This document shows, piece by piece, positions 25,528 to 34,615 of a DNA stretch of 64,000 nt; the stretch's first letter is position 1; each line of letters begins with the position of its first letter. Source of the DNA: Psychroflexus sediminis (lineage in GTDB: Bacteria; Bacteroidota; Bacteroidia; Flavobacteriales; Flavobacteriaceae). The notes beneath the pieces were generated by a model. That model saw only the letters and a program-made list of their open reading frames with translations. It did no database searches and was not told the origin of the DNA. The position numbers were made by a program, and so were the translations under genes. The stretch spans positions 216,907 to 280,906 of the forward strand of contig NZ_FNCW01000004.1 of NCBI RefSeq assembly GCF_900099815.1, written 5' to 3'.

Positions 25528-28500
25528 TTATTCTGATGAGGACTCCAGTATGACTGCATCAACCGACTTTTGCTTTACCATCGCATTGAATTCAGGAATA
25601 GCATTCTGCCGGATGTTTTGCCACCTGGCCAGTTCGGCATCAATTTTAGAGGTTACTTCCTTTCTGAAAGCCACACTCTGAGAAGTTGGCGCATGATCGC
25701 TCATGCCTTCCAAAGAATTCAGGTGGGCCAGCTTATTCGTTAGCTTAATCGGATAATTAAGCGGATCCTGACGGCTGCTGTTTTTCGTCTGATACAAGGC
25801 CTTCTCGACCTCTGTGATCTTTTCGTTGATTTCCTTAGCTTTCTCCACCAGCCCTTTCATATTTTGATCCGACTTTAATCGATCGGAGACTTCTTCAATT
25901 TGAGCTTTAGCAGAACGCATATCAGCAATAGCTTCATGCGCTTCAGTGACTTTACTGCTGACCTGCATTAAAAAATCAAATTTAGCCTGCATATCAGCAA
26001 TCGACATGGAGGCTTTTGGATTTTTCAGAATTTCGAATTCGCGTTCTGAAGACTCACCATCTACAGTTATCTTGACCTTGTAGATTCCCGGCATAGCCTT
26101 AGGTCCCTGCATACTGGCCCACCAGAGAATCATACCTTCAAAGTCTGAGGCAGGCTGATAGCGCATATCCCAAACAAACCGGTTACCACCCTTTTTAATA
26201 TCCTCTAAAGCCACTTCTTTCTTGTTTTTATCGGGTTGAGTGTCATATGCACGAATGAGTTGCTCGTTAGCATCCATAAATTCTAAGCGCACACGAGTTG
26301 AATCTGTGAGTGCCTTTAAGTGATAGGACACCATGACCCCACCTGGATGATTCTCGCCTACAGTCTTGGAAGGCCTGCCTGCACCGCCATCCATTCGATA
26401 GCTTGGCATAGGCTGATACAAATAGAAATCCCTGCGGGCGACTTCATCACTAAGCTGATGCAAAGGCGTTAAGTCATCAATCAACCAGAGGCTTCGTCCC
26501 TGTGTAGCAGCAATCAGGTTATCCTCTTTTATAGTTAAATCCGTTACAGGCACCTGTGGTAAATTCATTTGGAAAGGAGACCAGCTTTCCCCGTCATCAA
26601 AGGATATATACATGCCGGTCTCTGTACCTGCATATAGCAAACCTTTGCGTTTCGGGTCAGCTCTCACCACACGTGTAAAATGCCCTTCATCAATGCCATC
26701 CGTAATTTTCTTCCAGGTTTTACCGTAGTCTTCAGTTTTATAAAGATAAGGCCTGTAGTCACCAAGTTTGTAACGCGTACCCGCCACATAGGCCCCTCCT
26801 TCTGTGAACGGATCGGGATCGATGCTGTTGAACATCATCCACTCGGGCATGCCCTTAGGAGTCACATTCTCCCAGGTTTTACCTCCATCTTTGGTCACAT
26901 GCAGTAAGCCATCATCAGAGCCTGTCCAGATAAGGTCTTCTTCATAAGGAGATTCTACCGCAGCGAAAATGGTACAGTAATATTCAACACCTGTATTGTC
27001 CTGCGTTATAGGCCCTCCGGAAGATTTTAGTTTTGTGGGATCATCGCGGGTGAGGTCCGGACTTATAAGATCCCAGGATGCACCGCCATCTGTACTCACG
27101 TGCAGGTGATTGGAAGCCGTATAGAGCTTGTCGGGGTTATGTGGGGAAAAGAAAATAGGGAAATTCCACTGGAAACGGTATTTCATACCTTCTGCTCCAT
27201 AGCCCATCGGATTGTCCGGCCAGACATTGACTGCCCTTACCTCATCGTTGTCATGATTATATTCCGTTAAATAGCCTCCGTAACTTCCGCCGTAAACGAT
27301 TTCAGGATTTTCAGGGTCTGGCGCTATGTGAGCACTCTCTCCCCCGGCAGTAGGCTCCCAGTCGTCTTCACCGATAGAACTTCCGGTGGTCCTGTGCGCA
27401 ATTCTCACCGTGGAATTGTCCTGCTGTGCGGCATAAATCCGGTAAGGGAAGGCGTTATCTGTGGTAACCCGGTAAAATTGAGCCGTGGGTTGATTATGGT
27501 AAGTACTCCAGTTAGCTCCACCATCAAAAGACACCTGAGCACCGCCATCGTCCCCCATTATCATGCGACTTGGGTCTTCCGGGGCAATCCACATATCGTG
27601 GTGGTCCCCGTGAGGGGCCACGGAAGATGTAAATGTTTTCCCTCCATCCGTAGAATGATGGTAATTGACATTAACCACATAGACCCCATTTTCATCCTGT
27701 GGATCGGCATAGATACGGGAATAATACCAGGCACGCTGACGCAGGGCGCGGCTTTGGTTAATGCGTTTCCAGGTTTTACCCCCGTTATCAGAACGAAACA
27801 CGCCGCCTTCATCAGCTTCCACGATAGCCCAAACGCGCTCGGGATTTGCCGGAGAAACGGCAACACCTATGATACCTAAAGTCCCTTTGGCCATGCCTTC
27901 GTTATCTGAAAGTTTTTTCCAGGTATCTCCGGCATCCGTGCTTTTCCATAAGTCAGAACCTTCGCCTCCACTCTCCAGGCTATAAGGCGTTCTTCTGATT
28001 CTCCATGTGGAAGCATAAAGAATTCTGGGATTGGTCGGGTCAAATGTTAAATCCGCAGCGCCAGCATTGGCATTGGCAAATAAGATTCGCTCCCAGGTCT
28101 CACCCCCATCCTTACTGCGGTAAACCCCGCGTTCTTCAGAAGATTTATATAAATCGCCCATGACAGCAGCATAGACTATATCCGGATTTTTAGGATGAAT
28201 GCGGATTCGGGAAATATGACGAGAATTTTCTAATCCCATCTGCTTCCAGGTTTTACCGGCGTCTACAGATTTCCAGACCCCGTAACCATAGGACACATTA
28301 CCACGAACGGTTTTTTCACCGCCACCCACATAGATCACGTTAGGATCCCACTCAGAAACAGCGACTGCACCTATGGAACCGCCAAAATAGCCGTCCGAAA
28401 TGTTTGCCCAGGTTTGACCGCCATCCTGGGTACGCCAGACTCCACCCCCGGAAGATCCGAAGTAAAACAAATTAGGCTCACCCGATACACCCGTAACGGC

Positions 28501-28680
28501 AGATGAACGCCCCCCGCGGAATGGTCCAATATTCCTCCATTTGATGGCATCTTTATAAAGAGATTCGTCAAAGCTAATCGTCTTATTGTCGTTTCGGTTT
28601 CTGTGCTGTGCATCAGCCTCCGTTGGACTAAGCCAAGCTAAACAAATAAAAAGTAAAAATAAGGTTGAAATAGGTTTCAT
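25528..28680 (-). CDS. Large exported BNR/VPS10-like beta-propeller protein
   Basis: A 1050-residue exported protein. After a signal peptide (cleavage near ADAQ, about residue 25) come about ten repeats of the Asp-box type (S/T-x-D-G-G-x-T-W, e.g. SKDGGETWERI, STDAGDTWKKL, RSDNGGKTWKR). These build two seven-bladed sortilin-like propellers over about 750 residues. The last 300 residues contain a beta domain (KKGGNRFVWDMRY) and helices. Bacteroidota paralogues of this length are annotated as VPS10 or glycosyl-hydrolase-like proteins and may bind glycans or peptides. No catalytic residues are recognised. It stands alone and ends at the strong terminator. Confidence 0.85.
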   Translation of the reverse strand: MKPISTLFLLFICLAWLSPTEADAQHRNRNDNKTISFDESLYKDAIKWRNIGPFRGGRSSAVTGVSGEPNLFYFGSSGGGVWRTQDGGQTWANISDGYFGGSIGAVAVSEWDPNVIYVGGGEKTVRGNVSYGYGVWKSVDAGKTWKQMGLENSRHISRIRIHPKNPDIVYAAVMGDLYKSSEERGVYRSKDGGETWERILFANANAGAADLTFDPTNPRILYASTWRIRRTPYSLESGGEGSDLWKSTDAGDTWKKLSDNEGMAKGTLGIIGVAVSPANPERVWAIVEADEGGVFRSDNGGKTWKRINQSRALRQRAWYYSRIYADPQDENGVYVVNVNYHHSTDGGKTFTSSVAPHGDHHDMWIAPEDPSRMIMGDDGGAQVSFDGGANWSTYHNQPTAQFYRVTTDNAFPYRIYAAQQDNSTVRIAHRTTGSSIGEDDWEPTAGGESAHIAPDPENPEIVYGGSYGGYLTEYNHDNDEVRAVNVWPDNPMGYGAEGMKYRFQWNFPIFFSPHNPDKLYTASNHLHVSTDGGASWDLISPDLTRDDPTKLKSSGGPITQDNTGVEYYCTIFAAVESPYEEDLIWTGSDDGLLHVTKDGGKTWENVTPKGMPEWMMFNSIDPDPFTEGGAYVAGTRYKLGDYRPYLYKTEDYGKTWKKITDGIDEGHFTRVVRADPKRKGLLYAGTETGMYISFDDGESWSPFQMNLPQVPVTDLTIKEDNLIAATQGRSLWLIDDLTPLHQLSDEVARRDFYLYQPMPSYRMDGGAGRPSKTVGENHPGGVMVSYHLKALTDSTRVRLEFMDANEQLIRAYDTQPDKNKKEVALEDIKKGGNRFVWDMRYQPASDFEGMILWWASMQGPKAMPGIYKVKITVDGESSEREFEILKNPKASMSIADMQAKFDFLMQVSSKVTEAHEAIADMRSAKAQIEEVSDRLKSDQNMKGLVEKAKEINEKITEVEKALYQTKNSSRQDPLNYPIKLTNKLAHLNSLEGMSDHAPTSQSVAFRKEVTSKIDAELARWQNIRQNAIPEFNAMVKQKSVDAVILESSSE

Positions 28681-29064
28681 AGGTTTGCACTTTTTTAAGA
28701 ATTAAATCAAATATAATTACAACAAATGTATAAATCATTCGAAATTAAAGTTTTGTCCTCCTGAGTTCTCCAAACTTCGCCTAGGATAAGTCAAAATTAT
28801 AAATGCGGGTATTTTATAAAATCCGTGAACACAGATGTACAGGCCGGCCGACAGTTAACCTGGATAAAAAAGTATCCCTTGAAAACGCTCAAAAACAAAA
28901 AGGTATTTGATGGTATGATTAGTTTAACCGGATACAAATCCGGAACATAGACTTCAGAAGTGATCAGTCCCGGCAGACATTTTATTGAAGGATTAAACCT
29001 CTGTTTTAAACAGTAGTCCAAAACTAAAGTACAACATGTATTTTTGCCTGATAAATCATCGCTT
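28681..29064. other. Intergenic region between divergent BNR and PepSY genes
   Basis: About 380 bases. A minus-strand ORF (28797-29090) overlaps the start of the PepSY gene and looks random. No RNA gene or repeat is seen. Confidence 0.6.
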
Positions 29065-29625
29065 ATGAAAAGAAAAAAACAAGCCTCCATCTTACGAACT
29101 ACCCGAAAAATTCATCGCTGGCTTGGCACTAGTCTTTTCATCTTTTTTTTAGTGGTTTCGTTATCGGGTCTGCTGCTGGGCTGGAAAAAGAACAGTGGCG
29201 GCTATATTTTACCCGAAACACATCGCGGAACCTCTTCTGAACTCGTCCGGTGGCTCCCTATAGATTCCCTTCAGACTATTGCCCATAAGACCTTACTCGA
29301 CTCGGTTAACCCTCATTTATCTACCAAAATGAATAGAATAGACGCCCGCCCGGACAAGGGGATGCTCAAATTCGTCTTTGAAGATCACCACTGGAGTATA
29401 CAGCTTGATGGCGCCACGGGAAAGGTTCTCAATATTGGTCAGCGACGATCAGACTGGATTGAAAATATTCATGACGGCTCCATCATCGATGATTTTTTGG
29501 GGACAAACAGCAGTGTATTTAAATTGATTTACAGCTCCATCATGGGCGTATCCCTGCTCGGCTTTACAGTTACCGGCTTCTGGCTATGGTATGGACCAAA
29601 ACGAATGAGAAACCGAAAGAAATAA
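29065..29625 (+). CDS. PepSY-associated transmembrane protein
   Basis: About 186 residues from ATG 29065; a TTG at 29044 would add seven residues that do not fit. The TM1 segment follows RTTRKIHRWLG (SLFIFFLVVSLSGLLLGW), a periplasmic middle contains a PepSY-like FEDHHWSIQLDGATGKVL, and TM2 is at the C-terminus (MGVSLLGFTVTGFWLWYG). The IHRWLG...SG..LGW pattern is typical of PepSY_TM proteins related to siderophore-associated reductases. The partner is not in the window. A second PepSY protein lies 4 kb upstream. Confidence 0.85.
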   Translation: MKRKKQASILRTTRKIHRWLGTSLFIFFLVVSLSGLLLGWKKNSGGYILPETHRGTSSELVRWLPIDSLQTIAHKTLLDSVNPHLSTKMNRIDARPDKGMLKFVFEDHHWSIQLDGATGKVLNIGQRRSDWIENIHDGSIIDDFLGTNSSVFKLIYSSIMGVSLLGFTVTGFWLWYGPKRMRNRKK

Positions 29626-29884
29626 GTGTCCTGACGCTAACACAAAATCTGAAAACCAATTCAACACTAAGATCCGCATGGCAAAGCACTCACGCTGAAT
29701 AGTTTTGATTAGCCGGGCCTGCTTACAGAGGAAATCAAAATTTAAGTAAAGCAAATCAGATTCAGCCTCTGGCCATTAGGCTGTATTATCTTCTACAAAT
29801 TTTGTTTTTAAAATACTAGGGTAAAACACGAGTCAGTTGTTTATCTAGTACACAAGTACAATAAAAACTTAAACCCTAAACACA

Positions 29885-30598
29885 ATGAAACATTTATTTT
29901 CAAAATTAGTAGCGCTTACCTTATTGGTCAGTATTTTTGCCTGCAGCGATGAGGATTCTTCCAACTCTCCTAAGTTATCTGTCAATTTTAATACGGTTGT
30001 AGCCCCTTTTGATGCTGTAGCCGAATCAAAAACCATGACAACTACATCAGCAGTAGCTACAGGTAGTTTTCTCTTTAGCGATGGATTTATCACCTTATCC
30101 GCACTGGAATATGAGGCTGAAACTGAAAATGACTCTACCTCGGTAGAATTTGAACTTGAAGGCGCGGTGAGGATTGACTTTGCCACCGGAATTCCTTCTC
30201 CAGACATAAGGTCTATTAACATTCCTACGGGAACCTACCAGGCCGTAGAAGTTGAAGTTGAGCTTTATGATGAGACTGATGAACCATCGGTTGTTATTAA
30301 CGGTACTTACACGGCACCCGATGCTGAAATGCATCCTGTTCGATTCGAATTCAATTCTGGAGAAACCTTTGAAGTAGAAAGAGAAGGGACTGTTGTCATT
30401 GCTGAAGGACAATCTGCCCTTGCAGAAATCACCTTTGATCCCTCCGTATGGTTTGCCGGAGTCACCGATGAAATCATGCTTGGCGCAAATAAAAACGCAG
30501 AAGGGGTCATCGTGATAAGCGAAACTCAAAACACTGAAATTTTTAATATTGTAGCCGACGGATTGGATTTGGCAACAGACTTCGAATTTAGTAACTAA
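29885..30598 (+). CDS. Beta-rich lipoprotein, function unknown
   Basis: A 237-residue lipoprotein (lipobox SIFACS, Cys about 20). The mature part is strongly acidic and beta-rich. It has repeated short strands such as FITLSALEYEAETENDSTSVEFELEG and IPTGTYQAVEVEVELYDE, reminiscent of DUF4382-type sandwiches; similarity is only general. The family cannot be named with certainty. It is probably outer-membrane anchored. It has its own hairpin after the stop. Confidence 0.65.
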   Translation: MKHLFSKLVALTLLVSIFACSDEDSSNSPKLSVNFNTVVAPFDAVAESKTMTTTSAVATGSFLFSDGFITLSALEYEAETENDSTSVEFELEGAVRIDFATGIPSPDIRSINIPTGTYQAVEVEVELYDETDEPSVVINGTYTAPDAEMHPVRFEFNSGETFEVEREGTVVIAEGQSALAEITFDPSVWFAGVTDEIMLGANKNAEGVIVISETQNTEIFNIVADGLDLATDFEFSN

Positions 30599-30653
30599 AG
30601 GTTTTTTTAGAGGTATATAGTTCCCTCCTTTAGAGTATATTAAAAACAAAAAA

Positions 30654-30690
30654 TGAAAGCTGTCTCATCACCGTTGCAGCTTTTCACTTT
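30654..30690 (+). terminator. Hairpin terminator after the lipoprotein gene
   Basis: TGAAAGCTG pairs with CAGCTTTTCA (one bulged T) around a 14-base loop, followed by a T-rich tail (CTTTTTAG). Confidence 0.6.
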
Positions 30691-30693
30691 TTA

Positions 30694-30710
30694 GTCCGCC
30701 TTAGGCGGAC
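30694..30710. repeat. GTCCGCC-TTA-GGCGGAC palindrome, REP-like
   Basis: A perfect 7-bp stem with a 3-base loop, followed by AGGACAG. A related GGACAGG motif ends each copy of the larger repeat at 58974. Similar short GC-rich palindromes are common dispersed repeats in Flavobacteriia. Confidence 0.5.
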
Positions 30711-31061
30711 AGGACAGCAATACTCTTCTATATTTACTCTTAGCACTTCCTAAGCCAAGATCTTCAAATACGCGCGCCTGTCTGTTTTGGTGTTTTAACC
30801 GGGGCAACTTTGCCCTTTGCAAAACACAGGATCTCCTGTTATTAAATTACAATTGGTTCTAAAAATCAGCCTGCATGCATCGGTTTAGCATAAAGAATTC
30901 TTCTAGTCTTAATTTAAAATATCATTAAAAATATTTATATATATTATTAATAATATATTTTTTAGATTAAATCAATAAAAATAACTCATAAATATTACTT
31001 AAATATTGAATTATTATCATTAATCATTCCCTCTAAGTTTATATTTTTATTAAAAAAATTT

Positions 31062-31838
31062 ATGAAACTAAAAGCTATTTTAAGCATGGCACTGGCCGCT
31101 GCTTTTTTAAGCAGTTGTGCGGTCATAAGACCAGGTGAAGTTGGTGTAAGGCAACGCCTTGGTAAACTGAGTGAAAAACCTGTTGAGGAAGGGGTGAGAT
31201 TTTTTAATCCCCTGACCACCACCTTTGTCAAAGTGCTTGTAAGAACAAACAATGTAGAACAGACCCTACTTCTTCCCTCCAAGGAGGGATTGACTATCGT
31301 ATCTGAGGTTTCTGTACTTTACAGCATCGAAAAGGACAAGGCTCCTATCATCATCAAAGACATAGGTAAAAACTTTGAGCGTGATGTACTGATCAACACC
31401 TTAAGGTCCTCTTCTGCCAATATCTCTGCTAAGTATTTTGCTAAAGATATGCACAGCCGCAAGAGAAATGAAATTGAAAATGCGATTCAGGATAACATGA
31501 ATGCTATTTTAAAAGAGAAAGGCTTTGAAATTCAGGCTGTCTTATTGAAAAGTATAAACCTGCCTGCAAGACTATCCTCTGCGATTGAAGACAAACTAAG
31601 AGCTGAACAGCAATTCCAGGAAATGGAATTTATAGTACAGCGGGAAATAAAGGAAGCTGAACGAAAACGGGCGGAAGCAACAGGGATAAGGGATGCCCAG
31701 GCTATCATAAACGAAGGCCTCTCCCCTATGCTTATCCAATACCAAAGCATTGAAGCTTTTCGGGAGTTAAGCCGATCCCCAAATGCCAAGATTATCATTA
31801 CGGATGGTAAAGCCCCCGTCATGTTAAATACCAATTAG
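31062..31838 (+). CDS. SPFH/prohibitin-family lipoprotein
   Basis: A 258-residue protein. A lipobox (FLSSCAVI, Cys about 20) comes first and the SPFH core follows: IRPGEVGVRQRLGKLSEKPVEEGVRFFNPL, NVEQTLLLPSKEGLTIVSEVSVLYSI and a long coiled coil (EKGFEIQAVLLKSINLP ... FQEMEFIVQREIKEAERKRAEA). Prohibitins normally have an N-terminal TM; a lipobox-bearing version implies periplasmic or outer-membrane anchoring, as found in other Bacteroidota. It likely forms ring scaffolds. A single gene with its own terminator. Confidence 0.88.
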   Translation: MKLKAILSMALAAAFLSSCAVIRPGEVGVRQRLGKLSEKPVEEGVRFFNPLTTTFVKVLVRTNNVEQTLLLPSKEGLTIVSEVSVLYSIEKDKAPIIIKDIGKNFERDVLINTLRSSSANISAKYFAKDMHSRKRNEIENAIQDNMNAILKEKGFEIQAVLLKSINLPARLSSAIEDKLRAEQQFQEMEFIVQREIKEAERKRAEATGIRDAQAIINEGLSPMLIQYQSIEAFRELSRSPNAKIIITDGKAPVMLNTN

Positions 31839-31873
31839 AATAAAACCTTTTTACCTGTTTTGAATTAGCTGAA

Positions 31874-31910
31874 AAAGCCTGTTTTACCTCCGCGTAAGAC
31901 AGGTTTTTTT
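31874..31910 (+). terminator. Terminator of the SPFH gene
   Basis: AAAGCCTGTTTTAC / GTAAGACAGG with a 6-base loop (one G-T pair), then seven T residues. Confidence 0.75.
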
Positions 31911-32055
31911 GTGGATACTGACAACCGGTTAATCGCCATCATCAGACGAATAGTCTGTTTTAGGTAAAAACAAACAAACCCCGGCCTGTACTAAAAAATG
32001 TTTTGCAGAGATAAAACCTGCACTTCAAATTATTTTTATAGCTTTGGAGCATTAA

Positions 32056-32132
32056 TACACGGGGTGCTCTGAGAGGTCAGGGCTGAGAATATACCCGAAA
32101 CCTGATTTGGATAATGCCAACGTAGGGATGTA
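32056..32132 (+). promoter_or_regulatory. TPP riboswitch (THI element)
   Basis: All core blocks of the thiamine pyrophosphate aptamer are present in order: GGGGTGC, GGCTGAGA (pyrimidine-sensing), ATACCC, GAAACCTGATTTGGATAATGCC (pyrophosphate helix side) and ACGTAGGGA. The P1 helix is weak (TACA 32056-32059 with TGTA 32129-32132). It lies 74 bases before the GTG start of a four-gene operon with unusual content. No other thi gene is near. Confidence 0.95.
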
Positions 32133-32156
32133 GACTTAGAATACTTTCTATTCCAT

Positions 32157-32206
32157 CGAACCGGTCGTTCGGCTTTCCAAAAGACTCTTTTAAAACAATT
32201 AGACCG
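32157..32206 (+). promoter_or_regulatory. Probable riboswitch expression platform over the GTG start
   Basis: A 5-bp hairpin CGAAC-CGGTC-GTTCG (32157-32171) exposes the loop CGGTC, which is perfectly complementary to GACCG at 32202-32206. That site ends at the first base of the GTG start codon. Loop pairing would hide the start, which suggests translational control. No convincing intrinsic terminator lies between aptamer and gene. Control mode is inferred. Confidence 0.45.
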
Positions 32207-32928
32207 TGGAAATAAAGAAAGTAAACCAGCAACTCATACCCGAAACCACACAAACCTGGCAGGGCAGATCGGAGTGGTTTTTCAACAGAAAATACACCGA
32301 CACCTACGAAGAGTATTACGAGGGCCCATATAAACGTGCCGAAGTCTGGCAGAAAAAAATCCTGGAAGAGCTTATTTCCAAAGACAAGCGCGTCAACACC
32401 TTACTCGAATTTGGCTGCGGGACAACCCGCTTTACCCGATGGTGGAAGGATATCGGCATTGAAGCGACCGGGGGAGATATTTCGCCCTTTATGTTATCCC
32501 AGGCTTTACACCGTTTTGACGGTGACCTGGTGATGGCAGATTCCCATTATTTGCCGTTCAAGGACAATACCTTCGATGCCCTGGCCTTTATCACCACATT
32601 CGAATACTATAAAGATCCCGTAAAAGTGATTCGTGAGGCTGCCCGGGTGGGCAGACACGGTATCATTATGGGTATGATGAACCGAAACACACCCAAACTG
32701 ATCAGACGCAGAACCCAGCAGCTCTTTGGGAAAAATGAATTTTATGTGACCGCTACGTTTTACACGCCTCAAACACTGACGAAAGTCATCGATGAAGCCC
32801 TAAAAGGGAGGGAGTATAGCATTGAGTGGACGACTACCGGACTTCCGAAATGGTTCCCGGTTCAAAAATGGAATGTACCGCTTGGAGATTTTTTTGGATT
32901 GTATGTTCAGTTTAAGGATGCCTTATGA
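32206..32928 (+). CDS. Class I SAM-dependent methyltransferase, first gene of a TPP-riboswitch operon
   Basis: A 240-residue methyltransferase starting at GTG. Motif I is LLEFGCGTTRFT at residues 66-77, followed by GGDISPFML (acidic loop), ADSHYLPFKDNTFDALAFITTFEYYKDP (motifs II/III) and a C-terminal substrate region rich in aromatic residues (TTGLPKWFPVQKW). UbiE/COQ5-like fold; substrate unknown. It sits directly behind the TPP aptamer, and its stop overlaps the next gene by 4 bases. A Trm112-like activator at the operon end makes a Trm112-dependent enzyme plausible. The GTG start and loop complementarity suggest translational control by TPP. Confidence 0.85.
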   Translation: MEIKKVNQQLIPETTQTWQGRSEWFFNRKYTDTYEEYYEGPYKRAEVWQKKILEELISKDKRVNTLLEFGCGTTRFTRWWKDIGIEATGGDISPFMLSQALHRFDGDLVMADSHYLPFKDNTFDALAFITTFEYYKDPVKVIREAARVGRHGIIMGMMNRNTPKLIRRRTQQLFGKNEFYVTATFYTPQTLTKVIDEALKGREYSIEWTTTGLPKWFPVQKWNVPLGDFFGLYVQFKDAL

Positions 32929-33977
32929 GTGAGCAGTCGGGAAAAATATCACATGAATTTTTTAAGGAATCCTTTTTGGGCAAATGCGGAAAGAAACGTC
33001 CGGAGGTTACTGCCGGACCCCAGTTTGGCGTAGATGTATCCATTATCAATCTGGCCAATGGTCAGGCCATGGCCATGGCCAGCGATCCGCTTTCACTCAT
33101 ACCCTCCCTCGGGTTAAGTGAATCTGCAAGGCTTTCGGTTAACCTGGTGGCCAATGATATCGCTACAACCGGATTTGCACCCATGTATGGTCAAATTGTA
33201 CTCAACCTTCCAGCCGAGTTTTCTAAAAAAGACTTTCAGACCTACTGGGATTATTTTCACCAGTACTGCTCAAAGCTTGGAATTGCCATTACAGGCGGAC
33301 ACACGGGGTTTATTGAAGGACAAAATTCAACCATCGCCGGCGGCGGGACCCTGGTGACCATCGCAGACCAAAATCAGATGCTGACCTCAACACTGGCAGA
33401 ACCCGGTGACGCCATTTTAGTGACGAAGGGCTGCGCTATCTCCTCTGTAGCGCTTCTGGCCAGAAGCTTTCCCGAAACCGTAAAAAATGAAGCAGGAGCC
33501 GAACATTACCATAAAGCCTGTGATTTGTTTTATGAGATCTCCGTTTTGGAGGAGGCGCTGTTAGCGACGAGTTTAGACCTGGAGCAGGGAGTAACCGCTA
33601 TGCACGATGTGACCGAGGGTGGTGTTTTAGGAGCAATATATGAACTGGCTGTCGCCTCAGCTAATGGTGCTATCGTTTACAAAGATCAGCTTCCGGTAAG
33701 CGAAACCCAGTCCCGGGTTTGTGAAGTCTTTTCACTGGATGCCACCGAATGTATTGGCGCAGGCGCTATGATAATCACCTGTAAAAAAGAAGCAGTTCAG
33801 AAGATTATAAGCAAACTGAAAGAAAAGGATATCTCCTGTACCGAAGTCGGTCAAATCACTGATCAGGCCAAAGGCATAAAACTAAACACAGCAGGCCAGG
33901 CATCTGACTTGATTTATAAGGAAAAAGACCCTTACTGGGAAGCTTTTTTCAAGGCATTAAACGCAGGCTGGAAATGA
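32925..33977 (+). CDS. AIR-synthase-related (HypE/ThiL-like) ATP-binding protein
   Basis: A 350-residue AIRS-superfamily protein. It shows the family pattern GPQFGVDVSII near the N-terminus, ASDPLSLIPSLGL (phosphate-binding loop, residues about 52-64), SVNLVANDIATTGFAPMYG (about 72-89) and ITGGHTGFIEG, then a C-terminal half with DVTEGGVLGAIYELA. The match is closest to HypE, but the PRIC/C-terminal Cys of HypE is absent, so no carbamoyl chemistry is expected. ThiL also belongs to this fold. With a TPP riboswitch upstream, phosphorylation or ATP-activation of a thiamine-related compound is a fair inference. Overlaps both neighbours by 4 bases. Confidence 0.82.
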   Translation: MSEQSGKISHEFFKESFLGKCGKKRPEVTAGPQFGVDVSIINLANGQAMAMASDPLSLIPSLGLSESARLSVNLVANDIATTGFAPMYGQIVLNLPAEFSKKDFQTYWDYFHQYCSKLGIAITGGHTGFIEGQNSTIAGGGTLVTIADQNQMLTSTLAEPGDAILVTKGCAISSVALLARSFPETVKNEAGAEHYHKACDLFYEISVLEEALLATSLDLEQGVTAMHDVTEGGVLGAIYELAVASANGAIVYKDQLPVSETQSRVCEVFSLDATECIGAGAMIITCKKEAVQKIISKLKEKDISCTEVGQITDQAKGIKLNTAGQASDLIYKEKDPYWEAFFKALNAGWK

Positions 33978-34615
33978 ACAGGAATAAAAGCACAATCGGT
34001 CAGGGGATTTATGTAGTCATCGATCCGGCTATGGACGAAGCGGTTTTACTGAACAAATTGCAGCGCATTCTCCCCAAGCAGATTGCTGCAGTCCAGATTT
34101 GGGACCACTTTGAGGAAGGACAAGCCATTGAACAGCTTATTCAGAACATTTACGCGGTCTGCGCGCCGTATAAAACACCGGTATTGATCAATAACCGCTG
34201 GGAATATTTGAAAAGCTCTGCCTTGGACGGCGTCCATTTTGATAGCATACCTGCTAACCCCGACGGCATTAAAAAGCAAATCAACAGAGATTTTATTCTA
34301 GGACTCACCTGCGGAAATGATTTAGGCCGGGTAAGATGGGCTACAGAACACGAGGCCGATTATATCTCTTTTTGCTCCATGTTCCCCTCGTCTAGCGCTG
34401 ATGATTGCGAAATCGTAAGTTTAAAAACCATCAAAGAAGCCTCCTCCCTTTTTAACAAACCGCTCTTTTTAGCTGGTGGAATCCAGCCAAAAAACCTTAA
34501 CCAATTAGATGAATTAAAATACGATGGTATTGCTGTGATTTCAGGAATCATGAATGCAGAACATCCAGACCTTAGGATTGATGAATACCGTCAACATTTA
34601 AACTTAACACCATGA
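33974..34615 (+). CDS. ThiE-like TIM-barrel protein with altered active site
   Basis: A 213-residue barrel of the thiamine-phosphate synthase/TenI type. The frame of the family is clear: GIYVVIDP, VQIWDHF (40-46), LINNRWE (71-77), DGVHFDSIP (85-93), LGLTCGND, EADYISFCSMFPSS and PLFLAGGI (164-170), then YDGIAVISGIMNA. The key positions differ: ThiE has QLR.K where this has QIWDH, and IND where this has INN. The residues that bind the pyrophosphate-Mg of HMP-PP are therefore changed. It may be a non-canonical TMP synthase, a TenI-like isomerase or a binder. 4-base overlaps on both sides. Confidence 0.8.
   Translation: MNRNKSTIGQGIYVVIDPAMDEAVLLNKLQRILPKQIAAVQIWDHFEEGQAIEQLIQNIYAVCAPYKTPVLINNRWEYLKSSALDGVHFDSIPANPDGIKKQINRDFILGLTCGNDLGRVRWATEHEADYISFCSMFPSSSADDCEIVSLKTIKEASSLFNKPLFLAGGIQPKNLNQLDELKYDGIAVISGIMNAEHPDLRIDEYRQHLNLTP

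Larger units (their letters stand above)
30599..31061. other. Intergenic region with terminator and dispersed palindrome
   Basis: Contains a hairpin (30654-30690) and the palindrome at 30694-30710, then an extremely AT-rich stretch (about 30900-31050) that likely holds the promoter of the SPFH gene. No gene is seen. Confidence 0.7.

Noticed and set aside
28797..29090. Minus-strand ORF overlapping the PepSY start
   Set aside because: Overlaps a well supported gene and has no recognisable features.
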